From Pholiota molesta (taxonomy: Eukaryota > Basidiomycota > Agaricomycetes > Agaricales > Strophariaceae), in NCBI GenBank assembly GCA_014925825.1, contig JACGCK010000055.1:186001-250000 (forward strand): DNA of 64,000 nucleotides. The letters are read 5' to 3'. This document shows, one piece after another, positions 12,839-27,751 of the stretch. Below the pieces are notes generated by a model. It was not told the DNA's origin, made no database searches, and was given only the letters and a program-made list of their open reading frames with translations. Position numbers and translations under genes: made by a program. Within the stretch, counting starts at the first letter, position 1, and the number at the start of each line of letters is the position of its first letter.

Positions 12839-14622
12839 ATGCACTATCAGGATCTACCTTACGATGTATGGGAGCACATCACAACCTTCCTTTCATCGGC
12901 AGAGACCAAGAGGCTTCTCTGTGTCAATCGCACTCTCTTCGCCATCGCAATGAACGAACGATACAGAACAAGGACGATTGGAAACATGCTCTGGGACACG
13001 CGTAGGAGCCTTGCGAGATTAAGGTATGTAACCCTTGGTTATTTCGATCATCTAGTACTCCAGTATTTCCTGGAAGTGCATGCGAATCTCGGATTCCTTT
13101 AGGCACAAGAACTGATGACGATTCTGTCATGTAGCGATCCAGCAGTAGCTTGTCGTTTGCATAGGCTGATCCTCAAGCCCGGCTACATCTGCAGGGCTGT
13201 ACAAGAGAACGCAAAAAAGAAATCAAAGATTGAAATGGTGCCCAATTTCACGACTAAGATTCACAAGATAATCAAAGCGTGGCTTTCAGGAAAACGAAGG
13301 GACTCACTTCTTGTCGTATCGAGTCAGCCCGAGATGCGGGCTGAAGCCGCCGCACAAAATCTCCTGTCCATTATGGGCCTATTGAAAGAGCTTAGGAGTT
13401 TAGTGGTTGATATCCACGTATCCGAGCACTGGTATTTCCAGCAGACCGCTATCCCTTTTTTCCCCGTTGGATGGTCAACATTTCGTACCAGCTTGCGATC
13501 GCTCGAGCTCACAGTTCCTGTAGAAGACCTCGTCGTAATTCTCCCGAATCTTTCGCATGGTATCTTACCCAATCTAGACACCATCTCGTTACGGATTTCT
13601 CGCGCATCCATTGCTACACAAGGGGATGTCATCATGGGAGAGACGATACTTCCGTTCCTACAGTCCCATCGTCACACCCTCCGCTCCTTGACGCTTGACA
13701 ATGACCATGACATGGCGGAGCGGATCAACCTCTCACCCTTATTGCTGGAACTTCATCTCTCCTCGCTGACACACTTCAAGCTGGTGCCGCCGTTCGCATT
13801 TTTACTGCGAGAGGCGAATTACACGGGCCTGCTGCGCTTCTTCCAGACGCATCGCTCGCATTTGACCCATTTCGCCATCGCGATAGGATTTCCCTCCGGC
13901 TTCGACCATGGTTCCCTACCGTTCCCCTTTTTCTCCGAGGAGTGCTTCGCGACGCCCCTCCCACGGCTAGAGCATCTTGCAATTGACTACAGCTTCACAT
14001 ATAATGAATCTACGTGGGGAGTCCTGCGTAACTCGATGATCCGCTACATCCATCAGTTTAGATCAACGCTGGTCTCGCTCAAGCTGAACAGCTTCGACAT
14101 TTGGTCACTACAGAGTGTGCGACTGCTCGTGGAGGGTTTCGCGTCGAGTGCGCAGCTCCGGAGGCTGGATATTATGGTCGACTTCTTCGAGCCGGAGCTG
14201 CTCACCATCCTCGCTGCGAATCTGCCGCACTTGGAGGTCTTGAACATCAGCATGCTGAGCATCTCGCATCGGGGACGATCGTCCGATCCGCTTATAAGCT
14301 CAGATGTGCCGCTGGTGAGTGCTCGTTTCCATCGTCGTTGGAGGCTGCTTTCGCGTGGCTGTTGATCTCCCTTTCTTTTTCTTATCTTTTATTGGTTGGT
14401 GACTATGTACTAATCAATGATTTATGACAGTTTACATTATGCATGTCCTCGCTATCTTTTCCGCAGTGGCGCCTTCGCAGCCTGAACCTGCAGGTCCCCG
14501 GCTCCGGGCCTGATGCCATAACGGCGTTGTGCTATCTGGAGAGTGATCCCTGGAGATCCGCGCTTTTGGAAGCGCTTCCAAATGTTGAGGTATTCTGTGG
14601 GCTCAGCAGGCATGAATACTAG
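12839..14622 (+). CDS. F-box protein with leucine-rich C-terminal half, tandem copy 2
   Basis: Exons 12839-13023, 13135-14314 and 14431-14622 join in phase to give 518 residues without a break. The F-box is at residues ~3-45 (YQDLPYDVWEHITTFLSSAE). From about residue 150 on there are leucine-spaced segments (LRSLELTVPVEDL, LRSLTLDN, LTHFKLVPP, LRRLDIMVDFF, LEVLNISML) as in F-box/LRR proteins, though without textbook LRR units. The probable role is substrate adaptor of an SCF ubiquitin ligase. It lies ~250 bp after a related copy in the same orientation. The two share sequence into their 5' flanks, so this is a tandem duplication. Confidence 0.8.
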
Positions 14623-15488
14623 GTTACAGTAGACGAGAGCTATGAGAAACTACGATGCTTGATTGATGTCAACTGACGTGGTTCAGCTACGTGGTTTGGC
14701 AATTCAAATTGCACTTGAATCGCACTACCGGTTTCTCATGTGACGGCGGTACCTATGTAGTGGCCTTCCCCGCCTTTGTGCTCACTGTTGGACACAGCGA
14801 GCGCTCATTTCACTGCAATTCTGCTTATTTTCTTGCTTTTATATATGTAACATGTTTAAAATATGTATTACCACACAATCTAATAGACTAATATACTTTG
14901 AGAGCATCCTGTTAAGTATATAAAGCATATGCTCTACGAGATGAGAGGCGGCACATGGGCAAGACAGCACATGAGGTGAGTGAGGGAGACAACGAGCAAG
15001 ACAGGATATAGCGAGTTGCACCCGCCCGCCACCTCGCACCTGCATCCACCGTCTCCCGCCTGCCAGCTGCCACCTCGTACTCATATCTGCCTGGTTTATC
15101 CTACTGCCCTGGATCTCGTGTCTTCTACAACCTCCACCTCGCTGGCGCTGCCTCCGCTATGCGTCCCGTGCTGTCTTGCTTGTCCGCTCGTCCGTTTGTT
15201 CGTTTGTCCGCGCATTCGTTCGTCCATTCGTTCATGATGTAACGTTAAAAGAGCCGGTCCATGTCTCTCATCGATGGGGAAGGCTGGGGAGGGGCATGTG
15301 GTGGATGGGCGGCAGCGGCAATAACAACGTGGTTGCTGGTAGTTGTTCATCAGCAAGATCACAGATTCATTAGATACAATAACTGTAGCGTACTATACGT
15401 TTGAGTGGTATGGGTATAATAATTCATGTGGACAAAGGGAAACAAAGTCACTGGAATATATGGATTGAAAATTTGGTGATGATAATAC
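14623..15488. other. Intergenic with a CGTT/CGTC low-complexity patch
   Basis: No gene is seen. About 15180-15235 is a degenerate short repeat of gttcg/cgttcgtc words. The rest is the 3' flank between the converging F-box copy and the DUF7918 gene. Confidence 0.5.
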
Positions 15489-16864
15489 TTATGTCAAATC
15501 AATGACGTCTCCAAGTGCGAATTGACTTGTAGGTTCATTTTTCACTCTCTTCTTGGGTCGAATTTCCTCGGTTTCGGTTAAATCAATGACCTCCCCAGGT
15601 TGGAAAGGGCTGGCGAATTCTTTCTTCACCTTATTTGAGGATCGCCTGAGCTCTTTTCGGGCGCGTTTTTTATTCCGGCGTTCCTCGAGCTCGGCCTGGA
15701 AAGAAACGTGTTTACGGCAGGGATTCTAACACAAGCCAACGGCCAAGGTTGAAGAAGCCAAATGCTTACTAGCAATGCCCGCGCCTTTATAATCGCGTCA
15801 TCATCGTCCTCCTCCTCCTCCCCATCATCGTCATCTTCTCGTTTAACACTTGATATTCCACGTTGAAGTATTGAGTTCTCTGAGTTTTCGAGGGACCCCT
15901 CAGCGCCATGGCCGACATCTTCTGTAGCTTGCGCTGGGGGTGTGGGCCGGGGTGCTATACCATTTGCTTGGAGCAGATCTAGCGGATGCGAATTTCCGGA
16001 TTGAACCTTGGGACATTGTATGCAAAACAAATCTGGAGTGCTCACCTAGCGATCTGTATTTGAAGATAAATGTTGTCGGGCTTCCAACCTTCTTTTTCTC
16101 GGAAGAACTCAGCTGCATAGCACAATAGGGCCTTGTCTTGCACTCCGAAAATCTTGTGTCCACCTTTAATTTGGAGATTTCTAGTTAAGAGTTGAGAGAC
16201 ATACTGGATTTGATGTAGCAGCCCTTTTTTCGAAGATTCATGGATTTTGGGCGTTTCAGGCAGCTTTTTGCCACTGTAGTCGCGTGACGGAAGGCGCTTG
16301 GTTACTTCGACAGGCTGAAGAACAAGTTTTATTTCTCCAATGCCCGCAGATGAAGCGTGGTCGACATATGCATCGTCATCTAAGTATATCAAAACTTTCA
16401 GTTGATCATGTACTTAGGTAGAAGCGCACAGATCCGCAAATTCACCTGTCAACATAACAGGATTGAAAATAAACTCTCTAACCTCGGTAGGCGATATTTC
16501 AACGGAAGATGTCTTTTTGATAGCCAAGAGTCTTCTTCCACTGTGATGTACAGAGTCGATTTTGTGCCCATCGAGATATAGCTTTGCAACATAAGCACGG
16601 TTGTCTTGCCCATTCTTGCGATAACAAACCACGAATCTCTAAGATGTTGAATCAGTTTCAAGGGCGAGAAGAGACCTGCACACAAGATAAAACAGCACTA
16701 ACCACTCCGGCTTCAGATGGAATCCATGCGGCAATTTCTCTCGTCGATTCTTTGCATTCCACGCCAAAATGAGGCAGGCATTTTTCACCAACAACGTTCA
16801 AGTTCCGAGCTTCAATCCAAGCCTCAAACCCTTTGTAAACCAGACGTCCCTCTGAGTCTGCCAT
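15489..16864 (-). CDS. DUF7918 domain protein
   Basis: The start MADSEGRLVYKGFEAWIEARN, then WIPSEAGV, RFVVCYRKNGQDNRAYVAKLY, SPTEVREFIFNPVMLTDDDA and later TFIFKYRSLDLLQANGIAP are the usual landmarks of DUF7918 proteins of Agaricomycetes; the function is unknown. Exons on the minus strand: 16864-16703, 16638-16446, from 16379, to 16046, 15978-15770, 15695-15489. Within 16379-16046 the frame changes between HESSKKG and VGSPTTF; an intron opening at a gtatgt near 16200 would fix it, but I could not prove its ends. The acidic and basic C-terminal tail holds two VIDLT words, one at the very end, which look like SUMO-interacting motifs. Probably nuclear, by inference. Confidence 0.8.
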
Positions 16865-18062
16865 AGTCAAGACGAATTGCTTGTTCGCTAAGGGAGACGC
16901 AGTTTTCGAAGCTCAAGTCAATGTTACGAGTTGGTCATGCCAGAAAATTGGTGGCTGGAATTGAAGGCTCAAAATAAAAAGTGACGATGTTACTATGTGA
17001 CTTTGGGACTGTAACCGGACCGGACTTGGGTCATCGCTGACTAAGCTGCCGTTGTGTTAAATTCGTCGCGCCTGGTCCCTGCTCCCCACAGCTCGTAGGG
17101 ATGTTGCCCTGCATTCATATCCATGTGGCCGCTCTTTTCGACATACCCGATGCGCTGTCTAGTCTCAACTGCCTCTGCGCTCTGGGTCGACACAGCGCGC
17201 ACGTATATACGCCCATTCCTTTGCCATCCCTCATTTTTTCCGCCGCCTTCATTTTGAATGCAGTTCTCCAACTTCTGCATCTGTGCATTTGAGTAGCCGC
17301 GAGCTCTGCGCATCTTTGGCGCATCTTCCCCAGCTTCCCTGCTACTCACGCAGACTCACAGACTCTTACAGTTCCTATGTCAGGTGGTCTGAGTCGGTCA
17401 TGGGGGGTGGTCCATGCGTATAACTTGTCATTGTTCGGATGCGGGGCCGGGGGCGGCGTCGCAGTTGCTATTTTCATGGTTATGATTTTCACATCATCAC
17501 TCGCATTCACTCTTGTCTGAATCTTTCGTAAAATAGTTGACATGGAGTGATCCTGTCAGCGGACTGCTGGGCTCTTCTTGTAATTCCTCCTTGTCGACAC
17601 CATTCTCGTTCACTTGTCTTCTATAAATCACGCAGCATCGACGCTTGAGTGAGCAGCGAACAGATTCTGATCAGAGTCGGACGGCCCATCCAGAGCTCAT
17701 TTTGTTGTCCTATTCTAAACCGAGGGACCTTGACGGAATTAGGCAGGATGTCATCAATGGTTCTTCAATTCGAAGCGGACATTCGGTGCGCTCTACATTT
17801 TCCGCGTGTTCAGTATAGCTCCAATCGACATTTCCTCATTCACTTCGAATCCAATAATATTGTCACATTCTCGTCATATGTGAGAATTATGGTTCGGTTT
17901 CTTTGAGATTATTGCTAATATTATATTGCTAGGGAACATTTGAAGACTATGTTGCTTCTGCCCTGCGTCAAGTGATTGCGGCATATGAGGTGATGAAGTG
18001 TGGTCCTATGAGAGAGATGAGGTGTACTAGGCGGCTCCGCGGCGAATGTAAGATCTGTGCGA
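16865..18062. other. Intergenic, no gene recognised
   Basis: Short frames only. A TATAAATC at about 17622 has no coding region after it that I can support. Confidence 0.45.
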
Positions 18063-18069
18063 TATAAAT
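18063..18069 (+). promoter_or_regulatory. TATA box of carboxylesterase copy 1
   Basis: TATAAAT lies 93 bases before the ATG at 18156, a normal spacing for this window. It suggests that copy 1 kept a promoter even though its reading frame is broken. Confidence 0.5.
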
Positions 18070-18155
18070 CAGGGACTGGCCATCTTCTCCCCATCCGCTC
18101 CTACCTGCACCGACAACCCGAAATCGAATTTAAAGGCGACAGAATCAAATTAACT

Positions 18156-20554
18156 ATGAGGCCTGCATTGTCTCTAGCCAAAAGCCTTGCGGTCGCCGGA
18201 CTCTGTGTCCGCCGCATTCGGGGCCCCTGCTGCTGCTCCGACCATCAACCTAGGGTACGCGACATACCAAGGCATCCTCGTTCAAGATCCAGTAACGAAC
18301 CAGACCAACACCAATTTCCTCGGAGTGCGGTATGCCGCCCCACCAACAGGTACACAATGCGTCCAATTCGATTCGTTTTTCGCTTTCTCTAATTCACATT
18401 GACCCGTCTGTCATTTTCGATGCCCAGGCGCGTTGAGGTTCCGCGCAGCCAAACGCCTGCCTTCACCCCGGGCGTGCAGCGGCCAACGCCCAGCCGGCGG
18501 CGTGCCTCAGCGCAGGGTCGGGCACCGCGCCGCGACGCCCTTCGGAGCGGGGGCCACGTCGTCGAACACACCCGTGCTGGCGCGTGCTGCTGCCGCCGCG
18601 CCGCTGGCGAGCCTGAGGACTGTCTTTTCCTCAAGTGCGTTGCTTGTAGTGGCGAACGAACGAATGAATGAATGGCTGATAACTTATTTACGACAGCGTT
18701 TTCGCGCCGGGGCATTTGGGGAGCAAGAAAAAACTTCCTGTCGTTGTCTGGATCCATGGGTGAGTTGTCTTCTTTCTGAACATCAAGTATGATTTGGCTC
18801 AAGTATTATGATTCTCCCTATCAGCGGCGGTATGTAGGTGGGAGTGCGTCCCAGTATCCCGGAAACGACATCCTCCGCGAAGCCGGCGGAGGAGTGGTTT
18901 TGGTCGTCATCCAGTACAGGCTCGGCCTGTTTGGGTTCTTGCCGGGCCAGAAGGTGAAAGATGGGGGCGTTTTGAATGCGGACTCGTAAGCTCAATCCGT
19001 ATGACATTCAGAATTTGCAGGCTGATCTCTGGAATAGTGGACCAGCAGTTTGCGCTGCGGTGGGTACAGCAGCATGTAAGCCAGCCGCGTTATATTGTGG
19101 TCTTGATTGAGGATTCTTATCCTCGTTGCCCCCTTTTTTCCGATGCTAGATTACCAGTTTGGAGGAGACCCTGCGAAAGTGACCATCTGGGGCGAGTCGG
19201 CTGGGGCTGGCTCCGTGCTGCAGCATATCGTCGCCAACGGCGGAAGACGACGCCGCCTCTCTTCAGGGCTGGGATAACGAGCTCTACGTTCCTCCCTTCC
19301 CAGTATGCATTCAACGATCGTATTCCCGAGGTGCGTATCTTGAATTTTTTATATTTTGATGTGACGCTAAAGCCTCAATGTTTGTATCATTATAGCTCCT
19401 CTTCAGCGAAGTCGTCTCGCAAACCAAGTATGCGTATCCATCCTTTCTCCACGGAAAAAAACTCTAATCAGAGCTTTCTATCAGTTGCACTTCCTCGAAA
19501 GACAGCCTTGAGTGTCTTCGCGGCGTCGACGTCAATACGCTCCAGGCAGCCAACACCGAGATCAACGCCAGCGGCTTCTTCGGGACCTTCGTCTTCGTCC
19601 CGGTCGTCGATGGGACGTTCATCACTGCCAGGCCGACGGAACTGCTGCGCAGCGCAAGGTCAACGGGGTATGGACCGTTTCCTGCACTTTCTGCGTTCAG
19701 ATGCTGATGGGAAATTGCGGGGGTTCAGAGATTCGTCCAGGCCGTGACGAATGCGTTCGAGGGGACGGTGTTCGTTGACCAGAGCACGGCGACTACGTTC
19801 AGGTCCCGCAGTATATCTCGCAGCTGTTCCCGAATATTGGGCAGGATGCGATCAAGGCTGCGACTGCGCTGTATGCTGGACTCGGCACGAATATATTCCA
19901 GGTGGATGCGATCATGGGAGAAAGTATGTTTTTTTTTCGTGGTTTGTTCTTGCAGACAAAGTATTCATATAGCTTGATCTTCAGCTATCTTTATCTGTCC
20001 GACATATTTCCTTATGAGAGCCTTTGGTCCTAATGCTTTCAAGGTAAATGTCGTCTTCGACATCCTTAAACTATAACCTGATCAATTAATCTGGTTGCTT
20101 CCTTTTTTCAGGGAGAATTCGCAATACCACCAGGCACTCATGGCGAAGACGTCGCCTTCTACTTCCCATCGTAAGTATCTTATTCAGTTTCCCCAATTCA
20201 TCATGCTTACCGCCCTCCAGCCAAAACTCAGGGGTGTCCCCTCCTTCGCCAATCCGGACTTCGACAAGGCATTCGCGGAGTCGTTCCAGAACTTTGCGAT
20301 GTCGCTGAGCCCGAACGTGAAATGGGACCCTGCGAATATCACGCCCCTCTGGAAGGCGTGGGCCGGGGGAACGAGATGCTGTTCAACAAAACGGCGGCGA
20401 ACGCCCCGGATGTCAGGCCGATTACAACTTCGAGCGCGCTGCTTGAGCGGTGCAAGTGAGTAGTGTGGATGTTTCTTCGTGTTGTGGATGCTTATTGAGT
20501 GTTTGCCTTGCGTACAGTTTCTGGGAAAGCGTTGCTGCGCAAACGGCGCAGTAG
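18156..20554 (+). pseudogene. Type-B carboxylesterase/lipase, tandem copy 1, frameshifted
   Basis: All the family landmarks are present in pieces: a secretion signal at the start, NLGYATYQGILVQDPVTNQT, NFLGVRYAAPPTG, an EPEDCLFLK region, LPVVVWIHGG, VIQYRLGLFGFLPGQ, the nucleophile elbow GESAGAGS near 19190, and a C-terminal FWESVAAQTAQ. However, they lie in changing frames. Bases are missing in the signal region (two), at several points in 18430-18610, near 18830, 19000, 19150, 19245 and near 20365. Exon borders match those of copy 2. The ancestral product would be a secreted alpha/beta-hydrolase cleaving carboxylic esters. Confidence 0.75.
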
Positions 20555-21208
20555 GCCTTGAAACATGTATGATTGGGATGTATTATTAAGTAAAATGTTG
20601 ATAGGGGAATGTCGGTGTTAAAAATATTTGCACAGTGTCTAACAGCCACGTTGGGGCACCGTTTTCTATGTGAACACTGAAGAACCGTAAATCAGCTCGA
20701 GTAGGGCTGGAGGGCCGCCAACAACGGAGTGACCAGTGACGCGTTCAGACGCGTCAACGCGTCGCGTCTGTCACGTCGCTCCCACCTGTGGATTGAGTCA
20801 AAACTATCATTGGTAGTCTCAAGTCAAAGCGGTAGTTCGGCGCGTTCTAGTGCTCTCGCGTATTCAAGATGTTCCAGTAGCACACATTGGAGTGTGTCTC
20901 TCTTGCTTCAAATTCCAATACATCGTTGCACACAGCACAGCACTGGCTGTGGCATTCTCATCATGCAGTGAATATGCGAATCTCTTAGATCTCCTTCGAG
21001 GTACTTCTGCCCTGTATAGGGCGGGTGAATGCCACGACATTCTTGATACCAATCAGGGATTACGAAGGCGTTGTGAGTCTTCAAGCTTCAAGCTTCGAAT
21101 TTCTGATACCCATCCCGCAGTAGTCCTTCATTAACAGCATCCAACTCCTCTGTAAAAACAGCCCTACAACCCCAAAGCGACAAATTCAAACCAAGCCCAA
21201 GAACTGCT
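20555..21208. other. Spacer between the two carboxylesterase copies
   Basis: No gene seen. Contains a GC-rich stretch around 20740-20780 with repeated acgcgt words (gacgcg, acgcgtcaacgcg) and the upstream region of copy 2. Confidence 0.45.
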
Positions 21209-23600
<2,392 letters not shown>

Positions 23601-24268
23601 CTGCTCGAATACGTATTAGAGGAATATTTATAAGAGTGTTGAGATTCAATTGCTTTAATGCCTAGGTCCAGAACACTCTTTGCTAAATATGGATCATAGA
23701 GAATCGGAGGATAACGCGCATCGATTGATATGTTGAAAGTCCTTGAGAGCAAAGGCAACATTATACCACGTCTAGTCCACACATCCAAATAGCTGACAAC
23801 TCGTTCAAATGAGGAACAGGGATTGAAGGGCTTTGTTCATGTTCCTGACTACAATTGGGGTAGTGATGCCTGCGATTTGCCGGAAAATCCTTTGCTTCGA
23901 AAGATCTAGAGAGAATCAGAAGGTTTCGATGAGTAATACCAAAAAACTGATAAGTACCTAAGAGTCAGACAGAAAGACACATGCTTCCATCAGCCTTTCA
24001 GGTTCGAGCATATTTTCGAGTGCCGACGTACCGCGATATCGGGCCACATTCCCAAGAGGCCTCTTGTCTCCAGGTCTATTTTTGGACAGCACCCCCTGGG
24101 GCCGGAGTGAATTAAATATTATTGAGATACATAGATCTGATTCCAATCCTGAAAGGGCGCTGAAAGAAAACATACAAAAGGGCGAACTATTCTCATTCCA
24201 TCTTTCGGTCCTCCTTGTCATTCTGAAAACCAAGCATACTAATCACAATTCGTGATTAAGTAGTCATC
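23601..24268. other. Intergenic, no gene recognised
   Basis: 3' flank of the esterase copy and 5' flank of the transporter. No TATA box or conserved frame found. Confidence 0.4.
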
Positions 24269-26438
24269 ATGGTGGCACTACCCGAGATCAAGTTCGACGA
24301 TTCCAAGAGCGCTCGTTCATCGTCTGACCACAAGGAAGAAATATCCGAGACGGCGACTCATAACATCAAAAGCGACATCCTCGATACCCCAAATGCTCAG
24401 GTGGAGGTCAAGCGCGCAGTCCGAAGAATCGACTTGGCAATTATGCCCATCATGACAATGTTCTATCTGCTATCCTTCTTGGTACGCTTACTTCAGCTTA
24501 CTTCAGCGACATTGTAAACTGATAATTCGCTTACACCTGCCTGTGCGTATGCAAATAGGATCGTGCCAACATCGGTGTGTGCAGTCTAGTTTCCACTTTT
24601 CCGAAGACTTACACACCTCTTAGGGAATGCGCGTGTCGCTGGACTTCAGAAAGGATTGGGCATAACGGATCGACAATACTCGATATGCATAACGATAACC
24701 TATATGTACGAGAACAATTACCTCGAAGACATACTCAGGCGCACTAATCATAGTAATACAGCCCATATGTTCTTTCCGAAATCCCCTCGAATCTCGTTAT
24801 GCGAAGGATTGGCCCCAATATTGCAATGCCTACAATTCTGACCATCTGGGGAGTTATCGTCACTCTTCAAGGCCTCGTTTCGTCGTTTGCCGGGCTCGCT
24901 ACTGCTCGGTTTTTTCTTGGATTAGTGGAAGGCCCTATGTTCCCTGGTATTGTGCTATACTTGTCCAGTTTCTATACACGGGAAGAATTGTCCTTGCGGT
25001 AACATTATAATTTCCAAGTTTGATTTCCGTCCACTGAACAGTTCATCCTCTAGAATTGCCTTTTTCTTTTCTGCTGCTTCAGTGAGCCACTCCAAATATT
25101 GAATTCATGAGAATACAATTGACAGATCTATTTTCCGTTAGCTCTCAGGCGCTTTCTCAGGGCTTCTAGCTGCTGCGATTGATAACATGAATGGAATCGG
25201 CGGAAAACCCGCCTGGGCCTGGATCTTCATTCTGGTAAGCATTAGACTCGGTTTTCTGATCGCATAGATTTAACGTTTTCCCACTATGTGCAGGAAGGCC
25301 TATTTACGGTGTGTTTTGGAATTCTTTCTTTCTGGTTTGTTCCGGAAACCCCAAGACACGCCAAGTTCCTTTCAAACCGCGAGAAAGAGTGCGTCACAAA
25401 TGTTACTTCAATTCCAAGGCTAATATCAACTTTTGTATAGTCTCGTCATGGCGCGTTTGGAGCGGGACCGACCATTTATCAATCCGCTGGATTCGTTCAG
25501 TTTGAAATACGTTGTCCAATCGCTTACCTCGCCTCACGTTATCCTCGTCTTCATTGCCTATTTTATGAGTGGCACGAACCTTTTCGGCCTCGCTCTGTTC
25601 CTGCCCTCCATCGTCAATCAACTCGGAAACAGCCCCAACAAATCGCAGCTACTAAGCGTCGGACCTTTCGCCGCTGCATTCGTCCGTGAGTTTTTTTCTA
25701 CCTTGTGGTTTTGATCTATAGCTGAAAGTTCGTCTTGACGTCGGCCCTACAGTCACTATTTTGGTATCCTATATATCTGACCGCATCAAGAACCGAGTGA
25801 TACCAGTATGTACTGTGGCTTTGGTTGCCGTAGCCGGCTATGCCATGTATCTGGGTCAGTCACATTTCTCTTCTAGAAAGTAACTTTATGGTCCTTATAA
25901 TGCTGTCCAGCTTCGCATACCAAACACACGGCATATGGGCCTTGTATTTGATGGTACCAGGGGTCTATACATCGACTCCTGTTATTGCGGCATGGCTTGC
26001 AAACAATTCTGAGCCCCACTACGTGAGAGCTACGACCATTGCAGCTGGATTCATGGCCACAAATATAGTACGTTAAAGCTTACATCTGAGCACTTCGTAT
26101 CTTGATGTATAACGAAATCTTAGGGTGGAATACTGAGTACATGGAGATACCCCACAAAAGAAGGCCCACATTTCCGGAAAACAACAATCATGAACCTCGT
26201 CTTGTAGGTTTCCGTGGCATGTCCTCCGTGTTGCCTTCTGATTCTCTCCAATAGCCAACTAGGAATCATTCTACTCTCGCTGATTAATGCAGCATACCTA
26301 CACTACCAGAACAAGCAAAAGAAAGAACATCGCGCTAAACTTCTGGCGCCTTACGATACAACTAAAGATGCGGATGGTGGTGTGCAGGCCTGGGTCGACC
26401 TTGGAGATCGGCATCCGGACTTCCGCTACATTCTATGA
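24269..26438 (+). CDS. MFS transporter, allantoate permease (DAL5/ACS) type
   Basis: About eleven exons give a member of the anion:cation symporter family of the major facilitator superfamily in the plasma membrane. Landmarks: RRIDLAIMPIMTMFYLLSFL then DRANIGNARVAGLQKGLG (first helices), IPYVLSEIPSNLVMRRIGPN, ATARFFLGLVEGPMFPGIV, LSGAFSGLLAAAI, WAWIFILEGLFTV, FVPETPRHAKFL, LFGLALFLPSIV, YLMVPGVYTSTPVIAAW and GGILSTWRYPTKEGP, with the usual tail DLGDRHPDFRYIL. The substrate is likely an organic anion such as allantoate, a ureide, nicotinate or a dipeptide; it cannot be fixed from sequence. One base appears to be missing near 25937-25941 (between HTAYG and ALYLMVPG); otherwise all splice junctions are in phase. 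Confidence 0.85.
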
Positions 26439-27751
26439 TTGAAACTCTTCTTAGATATCTATTTCCTATGATCTGTAATGCCTAATGAGTCTGACGTCGT
26501 CTAATGTTAATGAAAAAACATCCTCACAGCCATTTACCGGAGCCACCGTATTTTCCTGGAATTAAAATGGCCGATTGTCGTCGCAGATAGTATCGCATGT
26601 CAATAGCACATAGCAAATAAGCTCATTTTCATATGTAGTCACTTTGCTTACCTGTAATTTAGCCATGGGCGTCGGTGCTTGCTCAACCCTGCTCTGATTA
26701 AGAATCTACGCGAAAGTGTGTCTCCAGCGCGCACAACCTGATTTTTCCCACAGGGAGGGCCGATGACATATAGCGTTTCTAATTGCTCAAGGACGCTCAA
26801 GATCGTGTATGTATGGGAGCACAAGTACGTATTTTTAGAAAACAATGAAGCTCATAATTGAAACACATCTTCGGCATATTTAAACCTGGCCACAAAGATA
26901 AGGAAAACGCGGGGATTTCTTCTTGCCAATCACAGCAGTGTAGGAGACATTTATTATGGGCTTGAAATGGCGCGCCATCGTTCGTGCTGAACGCAGAATA
27001 AGGACATCAGAGCAAATTCATGTGAGCTTTTGAGCTCAGAATATCGAAGCTTATGGTGATGTTTTAATCGTACCCTTTCACCAGCTTCTTCGGCCGCTGC
27101 TGACTCGGAATCCACCATCAAAGACAGGGTTGTGAATCTTCGGACTTGACCTGCCCGACCTTTATCCAATGCTCAGATCACATTACTTATTCTTTTTCTG
27201 GTACAAACTGCTTCGCAGTTAGGATATAAGTTATTCCATGACCGCACATCTTTTTTATTCACAGGCTTGTCTGACCGGGATCGCAAAGATTGCAATGACA
27301 AATTATCACACCCAAATTTGCTCTTTTTCCTTCTTACGGCAATAGCACTTTGCCACTGCCGAGTATTATAGATGACGCTGAGCGCTGAGCAGTGAGTTAT
27401 TCCGAGAGCTTTGCCCGGTCCCGATAAGATTTCAGACAGACCCCCCACATTACAATGTCTTTCATCATGATGATATAGTGCCTGACTGTAATAGTGTCCC
27501 GCAAGTCATCTCACGTGGATGGAAGATTGGACATTCGAGATAGATGGCCGGACCGACCCTCTATACAAGTTTCTCTTTCATCATCGAAGGTTGAATTGTT
27601 ATTTATATCATATCTTATTTATAAATAGACGAGTGAGCGCCAGAAAAGAGAACCTCATCCACAAACATGAGAGTTGGATAAGAGACCAAAAGGCCAAGAT
27701 GTCCAGGCAATGTAGAACAATTCAAACATCGCAAGATTACAGAATACGAGG
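26439..27751. other. Intergenic, no gene recognised
   Basis: Lies between the tail-to-tail ends of the MFS gene (plus) and the first MYND gene (minus). Only short frames, no family motif. Confidence 0.45.
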
